NCBI GenBank assembly: GCA_022563615.1
Contig: JADFMZ010000216.1
Span: 1-5,865 of the forward strand
Length of the DNA stretch: 5,865 nt
Source: Planctomycetota bacterium
Lineage (GTDB): Bacteria; Planctomycetota; Phycisphaerae; UBA1845
Reading direction: 5' to 3'
Part shown: positions 5,607-5,865 of the stretch, in pieces
How the letters are laid out: every line of letters begins with the position of its first letter
How positions within the stretch are numbered: the first letter of the stretch is position 1
Position numbers and translations under genes: made by a program
Notes under the pieces: generated by a model
The model's database searches: none
Told to the model about the DNA's origin: nothing
The model's input: only the letters and a program-made list of their open reading frames with translations

Positions 5607-5865
5607 ATGACGCAATCCATGACAGCAGCCATCGGTAACGAGCTAGAGGTCAAACGCCTGATGCGCATTGCCGAGGAGTCCGGGATGCCCGACTCCTACT
5701 CCGGGAAACGGGCAACCCCACGAGTTAGGAACGGCCTTCGCCTCGAGTTGACCACCGACTCGTCCCAAACGGGCGACGTGCGGACGATTTCGATGCATGA
5801 CCTTTCCGAAAGCGGATTGGCGTTCTGGTCGAAACAGCGGTTCAAGCGCAACGCGACGGTGTACA
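5607..5865 (+). CDS. PilZ-domain protein, partial (runs off right edge)
   Basis: The first 86 residues of a cytoplasmic PilZ protein. After a helical lead (residues 1-33) come the two parts of the PilZ signature: RATPR (Arg35 and Arg39, the RxxxR motif that grips the guanines) and DLSESG (Asp65 to Gly70, the D/NxSxxG motif). Beta-strand-like residues lie between and after them (LRLELTT, GLAFWSK). Both motifs are intact, so cyclic di-GMP binding is expected from the family. What follows the PilZ barrel is outside the window, so an attached output domain cannot be excluded. The gene sits 10 bases after the pilin gene with a strong overlapping Shine-Dalgarno, so the two are very likely co-transcribed. 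With the upstream riboswitch this gives two predicted sensors of one messenger in the same unit. Confidence 0.88.
   Translation, partial: MTQSMTAAIGNELEVKRLMRIAEESGMPDSYSGKRATPRVRNGLRLELTTDSSQTGDVRTISMHDLSESGLAFWSKQRFKRNATVY

Noticed and set aside
5334..5615. A 93-codon minus-strand ORF rich in Arg
   Set aside because: It is the antisense reading of the low-complexity pilin tail.

Overview
The window is GC-rich and its genes use strong Shine-Dalgarno sites, some with GTG starts. The mix of a large HEAT-repeat protein, an ACT-type phosphoglycerate dehydrogenase, a Flp-type pilin, a PilZ protein and a class I cyclic di-GMP riboswitch suggests a Gram-negative environmental bacterium. Planctomycetota is my first guess and a deltaproteobacterial or myxobacterial relative the second. 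This is inference from gene style; there is no rRNA or other marker.

Layout. Bases 1-2234 (minus) are one uninterrupted reading frame for a HEAT-repeat protein that runs off the left edge, so its C-terminus is missing. A 261-base divergent intergenic region separates it from a serA-like D-3-phosphoglycerate dehydrogenase gene (2496-3710, plus). That gene converges on a small two-helix membrane protein with a HAMP-like segment and no output domain (3847-4524, minus). The interval from about 4525 to 5185 has no convincing long gene. It contains, on the plus strand, a strong match to the core of a GEMM-I cyclic di-GMP riboswitch (conserved core 4796-4828, proposed limits 4757-4885). After it come a possible expression platform, a short ORF of 24 codons with an excellent ribosome-binding site, and several stem-loops. 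Then come a Flp-like type IVb prepilin gene (5186-5596) with an unusual Gly/Asn/Arg-rich tail and, 10 bases later, a PilZ-domain gene (5607 to beyond the right edge) whose Shine-Dalgarno overlaps the pilin stop codon.

How the parts may work together. The right-hand third reads as one cyclic di-GMP module. A cyclic di-GMP-binding RNA lies in the leader of a transcript that encodes a surface pilin and a PilZ protein, itself a family of cyclic di-GMP receptors. The second messenger could therefore act on the same locus through RNA and through protein. The divergent HAMP membrane protein may or may not belong to it. The left half (HEAT protein, serine biosynthesis) shows no evident link to this module.
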